From Oasisia sp. SBJ-2009 (Eukaryota; Annelida; Polychaeta; Sabellida; Siboglinidae): DNA of 64,000 nt. Where the stretch lies: contig OZ024864.1 in assembly GCA_964017155.1 (NCBI GenBank), positions 33,560,029-33,624,028 of the forward strand, written 5' to 3'. A program made the position numbers and the translations under genes. Position 1 is the first letter of the stretch. The number at the start of each line of letters is the position of its first letter. The notes under the pieces are model-generated. The model was not told the origin of the DNA. It saw only the letters and a list, made by a program, of their open reading frames with translations, and did no database searches. Shown piece by piece: positions 36,579-47,282 of the stretch.

Positions 36579-36674
36579 GAGCTGTCTGCATCCGGCAGTG
36601 AAGAAAGTCGTCACGTTCTGTTTGTTGACGATATTGAAAGAAGAGCTCTAAAGAAACTGAAAGTGGAACTAAAG
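36579..36674 (+). CDS. Exon 18
   Basis: The 96-bp exon lies between TGTTCCTTTAG and GTATGT and gives 32 codons in phase 0/0 (ELSASGSEESRHVLFVDDIE, then RRALKKLKVELK). The second half is coiled coil. Confidence 0.85.
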
Positions 36675-36882
36675 GTATGTGACAATGTGAAAGAAATTTT
36701 GGATTGCCTGTGCAACAGTTTCTGACAAATTTAAAACATTTTATTTTATCGATACAATCTATATAGAAATGTTTTGCTTTGCTGAAGACACTAAACATAA
36801 AAGTAAAGTAAGAGTTTTAACCTTACTTTAAATGTTTAACTTGGCAATGTAGCAGTTAAGCTAAGTGCTTGCAGACATATTT

Positions 36883-37320
36883 TTAAAACACCTGAGATAA
36901 AACTCTAGTAATAAAAAAGGACTTTTTGCAGTAAATTTCCGCACTTTTGTGCATTCATGTGATGTCATATAGTGAAACCTGTCAACACCAGGATGTGCCA
37001 AAAGGATACTTCATAATGTGTCACAGTAACAATGTCCCAGGGATATCGCAGCAGCAATATCACTGTTTTGAAAACGTTCGTTGAATGTGAGTTCTATAAT
37101 AATAATAATGTTTATTTTGCATAGTGCCATATCCAGAGAATTCATAGCACTTAACATAGACACATACAGGAAAATAAGACAAATTAAACAATATAAATAC
37201 ATAAATTAATGTTGTTAGTTTAAAAGTTAAAATAATAAATTATAATGTAAAATAGAGATATAAAAGAAGTTCAATTAATTAATTGCGACAAAAAAATGAA
37301 TAAATTACAGCAAAATGCTC
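36883..37320 (+). repeat. Dispersed repeat family D, copy 2
   Basis: The first 310 bp match 35417-35740, and the remainder matches the partial copy at 15868-16110, so this is the longest copy. No TIR or coding sequence recognised. Confidence 0.8.
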
Positions 37321-37945
37321 TAAGTCACCCTCCAGTGAAAACGGTGACTGTTCTCTGGGTCTCTAAGTCACCCTCCAGTGAGACCAGTGACTGTTCTCTG
37401 GGTCTCTAAGTCACCCTCCAGTGAGACCAGTGATTGCTCTCTGGGTCTCTAAGTCACCCTCCAGTGAGACCAATGACTCTTCTCTGAGTCTCTAAGTCAC
37501 CCTCCAGTGAGACCAGTGACTGTTCTCTGGGTCTCTAAGTCACCCTCCAGTGAGACCAATGACTCTTCTCTGGGTCTCTAAGTCACCCTCCAGTGAGACC
37601 AGTGACTGTTCTCTGGGTCTCTATGTCACCCTCCAGAGAGACCAGTGACTGTTCTCTGGGTCTCTATGTCACCCTCCAGAGAGACCAGTGATTGCTCTCT
37701 GGGTCTCTAAGTCACCCTCCAGTGAGACCAATGAATCTTCTCTGGGTCTCTAAGTCACCCTCCAGTGAGACCTGTGACTGTTCTCTGGGTCACTAAGTCA
37801 CCCTCCAGTGAGACCGGTGACTGTTCTCTGGGTCTCTAAGTCACCCTCCAGTGAGACCAGTGACTGTTCTCTGGGTCTCTAAGTCACCCTCCAGTGAGAC
37901 CAGTGACTGTTCTCTGGGTCTCTAAGTCAACCTCCAGTGAGACCA
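37321..37945 (+). repeat. 43-bp minisatellite before exon 19
   Basis: About 14.5 units containing CTCTAAGTCACCCTCCAGTG and AGACCAGTGACTGTTCTCTG end about 17 bp before the exon-19 acceptor. CACCCTCCAG in each unit resembles a 3' splice site. Confidence 0.95.
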
Positions 37946-37962
37946 TGGACCGTGTGTTGTAG

Positions 37963-38132
37963 GACCGCCGGGCTGAGTTGGAAGCCCTTGACCTGGCTGT
38001 GGGACGGCAGAAGTCTCAGCTCCACCACATGGGGGAGGTGGAGAGGGACTTACTGGGGAAGAGGGAGGACGCAGCCAGGGAACTCAAGGAGCTGAGGAGG
38101 AGCAACACAAAGACACGGCCACAGAGAAGGAG
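37963..38132 (+). CDS. Exon 19, last recognised coiled-coil exon
   Basis: After GTGTGTTGTAG the phase-0 frame reads DRRAELEALDLAVGRQKSQL, then HHMGEVERDLLGKREDAARE and LKEL. A donor GTGGGT follows at 38133. Near the end the frame gives RRSNTKTRPQRRR, whereas the neighbouring frame gives EEQHKDTATEKE, which looks more like coiled coil and ends in phase 0. A one-base error near 38092-38100 is possible. No following exon was recognised. Confidence 0.75.
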
Positions 38133-38970
38133 GTGGGTTGGAGAGGGAGGTGGGAGGGAAGGAGAGGGAGGTGGGAGGGAAGGAGAGGGAGGTGGGAAGG
38201 AAGGAGAGGAAGGTGGGAAGGAGAGGAAGGTGGGAGGGAAGGAGAGGAAGGTGGGTGGGAAGGAGAGGGAGGTGGGAGGGAAGGAGAGGGAGGTGGGAAG
38301 GAAGGAGAGGAAGGTGGGAGGGAAGGAGAGGAAGGTGGGAGGGAAGGAGAGGAAGGTGGGAGGGCAGGAGAGGGAAGGAGAGGGAGGTGGGAGGGAAGGA
38401 GAGGGAGGTGGGAGGGAAGGAGAGGGAGGTGGGAGGGAAGGAGAGGGAGGTGGGAGGGAAGGAGAGGGAAGGAGAGGGAGGTGGGAGGGAAGGAGAGGGA
38501 GGTGGGAGGGAAGGAGAGGGAGGTGGGAGGGAAGGAGAGGGAGGTGGGAGGGAAGGAGAGGAATGTGGGAGGGAAGGAGAGGGAAGGAGAGGCAGGTGGG
38601 AGGGAAGGAGAGGAAGGTGGGAGGGAAGGAGAGGGAGGTGGGAGGGAAGGAGAGGGAGGTGGGAGGGAAGATAGGGAGGTGGGAGGGAAGGAGAGGGAGG
38701 TGGGAGGGAAGGAGAGGGAGGTGGGATGGATGGAGAGGGAGGTGGGAAGGAAGGAGAGGGAGGTGGGAGGGAAGGAGAGGGAGGTGGGATGGAGAGGGAG
38801 GTGGGAGGGAAGGAGAGGGAGGTGGGAGGGAAGGAGAGGGAGGTGGGAGGGAAGGAAAGGGAGGTGGGAGGAATGGACAGGGAGGTGGGAGGGAAATAGA
38901 GGGAGGTGGGATGGACGGAGAGGGAGGTGGGAGGGAAGGAGAGGGAAGGAGAGGGAAGGAGAGGGAGGTG
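38133..38970 (+). repeat. 22-bp purine-rich minisatellite after exon 19
   Basis: About 38 units of GAAGGAGAGGGAGGTGGG plus AGGG. The plus strand is almost entirely A and G with isolated T. Open frames of over 300 codons on both strands are repeat products. The unit resembles the exon-19/intron junction (GAGAAGGAG|GTGGGTTGG). Confidence 0.95.
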
Positions 38971-40005
38971 GGAGATATTATAGAAAAACATGGGAATGTA
39001 ACTGTAAAGGTCAAGTCAAGGTCACAAAATAATTCACATATCAAAGGGTTTATCAAGATTCATGGTGAATTTATGAATTAATTTTGCAATAAATTCCAGT
39101 ATATAGGTCAGATGTGAAATATAGGTCAAATAATTAGGTCAAGTTCAAATAACCGTTTAAAGTGTCCATAAAGTTGCTATATTCACAGTTTTGATATTTA
39201 TATGTTAGCAAGGCTCATTACCTAAACAATTTTACCAACATTATACCATTATACCATTAGTCTATCTGTAGAACACTTTTTGAAATGGTGAACATTTTTA
39301 CATTAACCAGTGAATTATCGAGGGTGTGCCAAAGTTTAACCCCAGTAACAGAAATACACATATTTTAAAAGTTAATACGTACATAGATTTGCTTGAAGTT
39401 ACATTCATGCCTGGATGAATATCGTGATTCATGTATTCTGAATAATTTGTGTACATTCATTGGTAATTTATATAACAATATGCCTTAAACATAATTATAG
39501 CAGTTTTTAGTTTGACAAGATCTGGTATTTTAAGAATATGTACATTGTGAAAGAGTAAGTTTGTGCGATCAAGTCTTTTGGCACCACAAATTAATCTTAT
39601 AACCCTTTTCTGTAATAAAACTAAACAATGAATAATTAACACCATACTGTGGGTCAAATCTAGGTCAGATATAATATATAGGTCAACTTTGAAGGTCAAA
39701 TCTAGGTCAGATATAATATATAGGTCAACTTTGAAGGTCAAATCAAGGTCACAACAAATTATATTTCCCAAAGGGTTGACCCATTTTTAGTTTCACATGC
39801 GTAAGCTAAATGGTTCCAATGTTATTACTGGTTTCCAACCTATTTTATGCACTCATTATGAGTCAAAAAACTACATATTATTATCTATCACATGGCACCA
39901 TCTAAATGATGCTATAACATATTCAATTTTTTATATACCTAACCTATATTATGATATCCATCGACTTCATACCTCATCGACATCGTCCAGAGGCAGAACC
40001 AGTTA
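38971..40005. other. Mostly unrecognised; one short duplication
   Basis: A 54-bp segment (TCTAGGTCAGATATAATATA and onward) is directly repeated at about 39658-39757. No exon or transposon gene is recognised. Confidence 0.55.
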
Positions 40006-40427
40006 CACTTATGCAGAATTCCGACCCGCTTCAATTTTGCCATTATAACTGCATATTTGTCTATATTGGATACCTCACACAAACTCTAATCCTTAACATG
40101 ATCAATCAGCATTTCCAGGTATATTTATGTTTCACAAATATTGCATTTTTAGACCCAAATAGTGCTCCGATTTGTGCCAGTCGCAAGCGCAGCGATGCAT
40201 GTGTCACGGCGCCGTGCACATGGAATGAGCGATAAACAGTTTGTTTATGCCGACTGCGCTGTCTTTTCGACTTCAAAAATATGCTAAGACGCGCTGTTTA
40301 TAAAACATAAATATACGCAAGATGATATTAAATGATTGAATTAACAAGATCAATTATCAAATGTTGACAAAGTCAAAGATACAGTTACAATGGCCAAATT
40401 GAGGTGGGTCCGAATTCTGCATAAGTG
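40006..40427. mobile_element. MITE-like element with about 40-bp TIRs
   Basis: The left end CACTTATGCAGAATTC and the following 25 bases recur inverted at the right end (GAATTCTGCATAAGTG at 40412-40427) with a few mismatches. The 422-bp element has no coding sequence. No clear target duplication was found. Confidence 0.7.
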
Positions 40428-40564
40428 CCGGCTAGTATGATATCCAGCGAATTCAGACGGGCACAGTTTCATAAAATGCCCATTTCACGTCAAGCTCAAA
40501 CTAATAAATATCTCTTCGAATTAATCAAGTCAGTTTTAATTAATTAAAATATCAGGATATCGAT

Positions 40565-42540
40565 GTCTATACATGGTTCTTTGTATGACTTAATGAAAAT
40601 TAAACGTGCCCAGTTTAAACGCAACAAAAGACATTGCGAAAGAAATGCTGAATCTCTTAAAAGTTAAAGCGGAGCGACTAGCTTCCAATCTGAGCAGCCA
40701 TGATTTTAAAAACTTTTGGAAGGGCATCAAACAAGCAAACAATGCCAGGTTACCTAACCCCAGTAATGTTGGAGGTGCCTGTGGTGCTGAAAACGTCAGA
40801 AATATGTGGCTTCATCATTACCAATCACTGCTTAACTCTGTACCCGAGTTTACTGTTCACATTCATAAGATTGACATGTATTGTAGCAATATTCAACTTA
40901 GCGACAATATGGTTGTTAAAGTTAAAGAACTACAAGAATTAATAATTGCTATGCCTGTTGGTAAAGCCTGTGGCTATGACCATATCAGTAATGAACATTT
41001 TAAGTATGCTAACGAAAAACTACATATTCTTATGTCTTTGTTGTATAGCAGTCTGTTAATACATGGTTTTTTACCTGATACTATGATGACAACAATCATA
41101 GCTCCTATCATTAAAAATAAATCTGGTGATTTGTCAGACAATAATAACTATAGGCCCATTGCCCTTGCCACAGTAGCTAGCAAACTATTTGAATCATTAA
41201 TATTATCCAGGGCTATCCCATTTCTCATTACATGTGACAATCAATTTGGATTTAAAAAGCATCACTCTACTGAGATGCTCATATTTCTGTTAAAAGAACT
41301 TTTTCGAAACTATATTGCTAATGGGTCTTCTATGTATGTTACTATGTTGGATGCCTCCAAAGCCTTCGACAAAGTTAACCACAGCAAGCTATTTGGTAAA
41401 TGAATTGATCGTGGCTGTCCAGCTTTTATTGTACGCATTCTATACCACTGGTACGGTACCCAACAATTTACCATCAGATGGTGTCAGGGATTTTCTAGCT
41501 TTTTTACTGTTTCCAATGGTGTTAAACAGGGTGGAATCCTTTCCCTCCATCTTTTCAATGTGTACATGGACGACTTAAGCGTTAATCTAAACAAATTATA
41601 TATTGGTTGTCTTTATGCTGGCACCTTAATCAACCACTTGATGTACGCTGATGACCTCTGTATTTTTTCTCCCAGTGTTGCTGGTTTGAGAAAACTTACT
41701 GATTGTTGTGCCAAGTATGGCGAATTGTTCAATATTACTTATAATGCCAAGAAGTCCTTTTGTATGGTTATTGACAACCAACCCCAGGACAGGAAACATT
41801 TTCATTGTATCCATCTCGATAACCATCCATTACCTTATACTACAAAATGTAAATATCTTGGTCATATAATCAACAATAACCTGACTGATGATGACGACAT
41901 AGCCAGACAAAAAAAGATGCCTTTATGCCCAAGCCAATGTATTAGCTCGAAAATGTTGTCTTTGTAATATTTCCACCAAAATTATTTTATTTCAAGCATA
42001 CTGTGCTCCTATGTATACTTCTAGTCTTTGGTGCACATTAAAAAAATATAGCCTCAAAAGCATTACTGTCGCATACAATAATAGCCTCAGAATTTTACTA
42101 AACTTACCCTCAAGATGTAGTGCAAGTTTTATGTTTGCCACCAACTATATTAAATCCTTCAATGAACGCATTCGTTCATCAATATTCAGTCTTTTATGTC
42201 GTCTTCATCAGTCAGATAATATCCTTTTTATTAATTACCTTCATACCGATATTCATTTTAAGAGCCATATGTACTCATACTGGAGGTCGTTATTGTACAA
42301 ATGTCATTAGTATTGTATTTATTTTTTAATCATTTTTTATTTATTTTTATTTTTACAACTTATTTAATTCATTTCCTCATATATTTAGACATACCTTTTT
42401 AAATTTTACACTTATATTTTTACGTTGATCTCATTGCTTTGATTGTATTATATGTATTGTACTTTTCATTTTTTTATTGTATTTTATGTATACATATATG
42501 GACGTCTTGTCTGAAATAAACCTTATTATTATTATACTTA
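40565..42540 (+). mobile_element. 5'-truncated, inactivated LINE (reverse transcriptase)
   Basis: Translation gives a non-LTR RT in pieces: finger region DNNNYRPIALATVASKLFES, palm A MLDASKAFDKVNHSKLF, a stop at 41401-41403, then GVKQGGILSLHLFNVYMDDL, the catalytic motif MYADDLC near 41641, and KYLGHIINNNLTDDDD. A frameshift near 41920 leads to a C-terminal part (42011-42310). The 3' end is AATAAACC then (TTA)n near 42515-42533. The endonuclease is missing. Clade is uncertain. It is a dead copy. Confidence 0.85.
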
Positions 42541-43104
42541 CATAATTATATAATACATGTCATGATTATCAGACGACGACGACACTGGCAGAACCGCTTT
42601 GGTATAATCCTTTATTTTCGACATATTACGTCACCTGGCGCCTAGAAAACTTGCAAGGTTTACGTAACCATTGTGCCCGTTCTTTATAACTTGCGTCTGC
42701 CACATTCCACAACGAATCTTTCACGAGAAAGCGCAACAAATAATTGAGTCGAGAGTTTTGCGAAAATCATCGTTGGCCATTTGCAACCTTGACCTTAAAA
42801 TCTTGCTCTTCGCTGATTGGTTTGCAAAACATACATCCAGCGTTTTTTTGTGTGTCGCCGTAAGCTTGTAACTTTGCGTGAACATTTTGAACGGTTACGT
42901 TAGGGCGACACTATTTAGGCGACACCAAAAGTATATCTTTTAATTTTAACTATTGCTTACAAAAATGTTCGGCACTATATTATAGTAGATGGTTTATGCA
43001 TACTAGACTAATGTTTACGTAATTTTTATGCTTAGTAGAATATATACAAACTGTCGCCCAACCCTTGCGATTTACAAGGTGTCGCCTAACCCTTGGATTT
43101 ATCC

Positions 43105-43108
<4 letters not shown>
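42541..43108. other. Nothing firmly recognised
   Basis: A motif GTCGCC/GGCGACAC recurs several times at 42850-43090. No gene supported. Confidence 0.45.

Positions 43109-43190
<82 letters not shown>
43109..43190 (+). repeat. (AT)n microsatellite
   Basis: Nearly pure (TA)n, about 80 bp. Confidence 0.95.
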
Positions 43191-43198
<8 letters not shown>

Positions 43199-43221
43199 TC
43201 AACATGTGGAAATTAGAAATT

Positions 43222-43335
43222 ACCTGAAGATGACTTCGGTTGTCTTGATGATCTTGAGAACAGGCGCCGATGGGAATGTCAGTCCACCGTCTTGTTTTCT
43301 GACCATACTTGCTAGTTCACAATGACTGTTGTAGC
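43222..43335 (-). pseudogene. Possible P/THAP9-type transposase exon fragment
   Basis: The minus strand reads ELASMVRKQDGGLTFPSAPV, then LKIIKTTEVIFR, up to a GTAATT donor at about 43222. The RKQDGGL.FPS...KT.EVIFR pattern recalls the C-terminal part of P-element/THAP9-like transposases, from memory of the family only. No other part of such a gene was found nearby. The region 43336-44362 holds nothing else that I can support. Confidence 0.3.
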
Positions 43336-44362
43336 CACCATGTCCCGAAATGGATTAACGTTGTTCACATCAGTGTCAACCACCGAACTGGCTAGAGACA
43401 GAGTAGCCATCTGGGATATTGACCTCAGGTTAAGCTCATTTCCAGCTCACAACCCTTCCCCTAATGACTATATCAGCTGGAGGCTACAACCCATCCCACT
43501 GGATCATTATTCACATAGCCAAGGAACCACAGTGATCAATATTTTTTATCCCTACCCCAAATTTATATATCTGACCCCAACACAGTGAACCAACTCAAAA
43601 CATTCAACAGACTTTTTTACATTTATTGTGTTGCTCAACAGTTCTATTCTATATCCTGCCAGTGAGTACGGCACTTTCTGCCGTGCAAGTGAATAGCAGC
43701 CATACCGGCTTCAGTGCAGCGGGCCAGCTTATCACTTTAGTCTATAGGGGAATGATTAATGATCTAACTCTGTGGGTGTCAGCCTAAACGTACACTTTGT
43801 CAAAGTTAGGTATCTCAACATCCGCTAGATGGCAGCATCGCTCAGTGTCCGCGTAAAGCGTTCCAGAAATGGCGCAGGTTTTTTGCCGCCCAAGCGACTG
43901 GCTGGATCACATGGTCGCGGAAAACGGCGTGTTTCTCGCTATGCATACTAATTATGGTTACTGTTGACAATGATATCGACCAATGAATGCCTTCGGAAGA
44001 TGATCGGTGGGGAAAATCTGTTACATTTTGCATTCGGCTATGGATGATTGAGGTTGCTGAACTGTGCGTTGCGTTTATTTATAAAAATGCTAATATAGAT
44101 TAGCGTGTAACCTAAACTGTTTCTATAATATACAATAAATTTATGAACAACTACATGTATTGCTAATTTCATAGCTTATTCATAGTTAGATATTACAACA
44201 ATCCAGCAGCACTCAAAGAAATTTTGTTTTACCCCTTTTTTCCTTGGCGTAATTTTGGTGTCAGACGTAAACGAGATACATACCCAACCTTACCTTCATT
44301 AATAGTCAATTAAAATATACCTACAATTTTTATATTATAAAAATGAACTAAGCAATAGTAAG

Positions 44363-44926
44363 CAGACATGGGGTCAAATACATTTGTATTTGAAAGTATT
44401 TAAATACTTTTTAAAAGTAATAATTGTATTTGATGTTTAGAAATTAAAAGTATTGATTAAAATGATTGAATTAACCAAATAAAATATCAAATGTTGGCAA
44501 CTTTTGTTTGCTCAGAGCCAGAGGATGGATTAGCACCTGACAGTGACCATGGGTAAATATCCCCTTTATTCTTTTGTCAGGCTCAAGCTATTCTGGTTTC
44601 CTGGCTGACTTTGAAGTCAGTTGTCACTGTGAAGTAGTTAGCAATTACAATACTCTCTAGCACTGGTCTGCCTTTCACCATATGAACAAAACACCAATTA
44701 TGCCTATAAACTAGATGTCTCAATATATGAGTTGCTTTTCTTTTACCTGCATAATAGTAATACAACCTAAACAACTAAAAGTATTAGAAAACTAAGTGAG
44801 CAAGTTTTTGAAATACTTTCCAATATATTTGTATTTAAATAAATTTGTATTTAAAGATATTTGTATTTGAATCCCTCAATAATATTTGTATTTAAATGCA
44901 TTTCAATGTTTTTCACCCCATGTCTG
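44363..44926. mobile_element. hAT MITE with perfect 8-bp target duplication
   Basis: Ends are CAGACATGGGGTCAAA and the inverted TTTCACCCCATGTCTG. The same 8 bp, ATAGTAAG, lies at 44355-44362 and 44927-44934. CAG-starting TIRs with 8-bp duplications are standard for hAT elements. The 564-bp interior has no transposase, so it is non-autonomous. Confidence 0.93.
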
Positions 44927-44934
44927 ATAGTAAG

Positions 44935-45344
44935 CAAACTAAGCATGTGTAATTGTTTAGGTATGGTATTATAATATCTGAAGATGATTAATCTTACTTT
45001 ACTGTAATCATATTAGTGTCATAGAAGATATAGTAAGCTGTCGTTTGGTGGATACAATCTTGAATTATTTATGTTACCATTGTTCTCTCTTTAGTTTCAT
45101 AATTACTGATTATATTATATATAATAAAATTTAGTGAAGGCGATACCTCAAACTAAGGAATATTATCTTAATACTTTCATTTGATACCCTACTTGCTCTA
45201 ATTGAAGCAGTTTACAAAAAAATGTTAGAGTTTACCACATTTTTGCATGGAACTGCTCAGTAACTAAATTTGAGTTAGGGTTAACTCTGGGGACCTAGTA
45301 CTTAGTATTATTATGAATAATTTTATCTTAATATTACAGGTGTC
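44935..45344. other. Nothing recognised
   Basis: AT-rich spacer between the hAT MITE and the hAT transposase relic. Confidence 0.5.
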
Positions 45345-45965
45345 GGGGGCTGGGCTGTAGATTGTCTAACCAGACATGTTTCACCAGCAAAACCGAAGAA
45401 GCTTGTTGGCAGGGCTGACAACAATGCTGTCACAACAGCATGTATTAAGTTCATCTGTAATGACATACATGTACACCCATTCAACAGTGAGAGTGGGGAG
45501 GGGTTTCAGGGCCTAGAGCAAGACCTGCTTGACATGCACCACAGGTCAAGTGAGCCATTACATGCAAGTGACTTGCTTCCACATCCAATGACAGTCAGCA
45601 TGATCAGGCCGTCACTGTGAGGGGGCAACTCCAGGCCAGCCTGAAAAATGCACTCGTCAGAGGTAGGGTGTCATTCACCAGTGACATTTGGACTGAAGGT
45701 TATAAACAATCAGCTATTTGACCATCACAGCACACTGGATCAACACTGAGTGGGAGTTGCAGAGCAGAGTGCTGTGCAACAACAAGTTTGACGCAACGAA
45801 AAAGAGGACGGTGGACAACGTGCGAAGTGCTATAGTTGCTGCCCTGGAGACATTGGCAATCAAAGAGGCTACTGCTGGCAGCGTTGTGTTTACAACAGGT
45901 ACTGTAGAGGTAAACAAATTTCATGAATATTGGTCCGTCCGTCCGTCCGTCTGACAGACAGACAC

Positions 45966-45998
<33 letters not shown>

Positions 45999-47282
45999 GA
46001 GCCAGACAGAGAGCCAGACGGAGACTATGACAACTACAGAGATGTCAGTGTCATTATACATTGGATAACATAATGATGTTATGCTAGTGACAGTCTTGCT
46101 AGAGGTGTCATTACATGTATAAAAACATAATGATATGTTTTCATAGATCCACTGGCTGAGAGACTCGTCAGGGTGATGTCAGTATAATTCTCTTGTCAGG
46201 TCGTTTTTTAAAACATATATACAAATTAATCGCAAAATGTTTTGATGTAATTTGTTCTACTGTGCAAGGAAACAAAGTTTTGTACTTTCCACGTTAAAAG
46301 GAAGGATCATATCATAGTTCTTGAAACCAAGTAATTGTAGCAGCTAGCAGAGATGGGAATGCTGGATTCCAGCTTTCCACACACATCCATTCACCATTCT
46401 TCAAGTCTTGTATTTTAATGTGATTCAGATCATGGATCAAACATGATATCTGCGCTTCGCGATGAAGAACGCCTCGACTGCATAGCACATGTTCTGAACA
46501 CTGTTCTACGAAACACGTTCGATGAGAAGGACTGTTAGAAATAATTGCACTTCTGAATGCAGTCAAAGGAGCAGTGAGATATTTCGAGAACACAGGCCTG
46601 TCCAGTCTACTGCCCAAGGGACTGACACAATGTTGCAAAACAAGGTAAATTTACTAAATTATTGTTAGGTCAATAAATGCCAGACCACGAAACCATCAGG
46701 TGGTATATTTCCCAGTCAGAAATACTGTGGAGTGACCCTGATAAGCAAACAATGATTGGAGTCCAGCAATTCAGGCCATAAATCTGTTTGTTTCATCAAG
46801 CCACAAGGGTGTCTAATGTGTAGTATATAAAGCAGTGAATCATCCAGCTAGCTCCCCCCCCCCCCCCCACCTCCACAGCATCCACCTACCGCTTCCTCTG
46901 TCTCACTGCGTTTCTTTCTGATGCAGTTTGGATCCTTGCCATTTTGAATAAGGTGATGCAGAAAGACCATCTCACCTACACAGCAGTGAAGCCACACGTC
47001 GACACGACCATCCTAGCCCTGACTTCTCTCCTGACCACAGACGGCCCCATCTGACAACTATGATAACCTGCCAACTGTTGCAGAGGGCACGTTCGAGTAC
47101 AAGAGGCACACAATGAAAGACACCCTCAAGGATCGAGACAAGACACGAGGCTACCCGGCAGTTGGTCGAAGAGGTTGTCGCCTGTCTGGAAACATCGTTC
47201 CCAGATGCTGGCATTCTGCACGCCCTCACCCTGTTCGACCCATCCCACGTCAGTCGGGATACATCACAGGACCTTGTCAGGT
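45345..47282 (+). pseudogene. hAT transposase relic, N-terminal and central parts
   Basis: Blocks typical of hAT transposases appear in order but in shifting frames. These are FTSDIWTEGYKQSAI then a stop and TITAHWINTEWELQSRVLCN (about 45670-45785), VRSAIVAALETL (45818 on), DHGSNMISALRDEERLDCIA then HVLNTVLRNTFDEKD and a stop (about 46430-46540), and RHEATRQLVEEVVACLETSF then PDAGILHALTLFDPSHVSRD (about 47138-47260). A (GACA)n microsatellite (45940-46020) interrupts it. It is inactive. A LINE inserted at about 47282 separates it from the C-terminal part. Confidence 0.85.

Noticed and set aside
38016..39056. Proline/serine-rich and glycine/arginine-rich proteins of over 300 codons
   Set aside because: They come from the 22-bp purine array, open in several frames on both strands.
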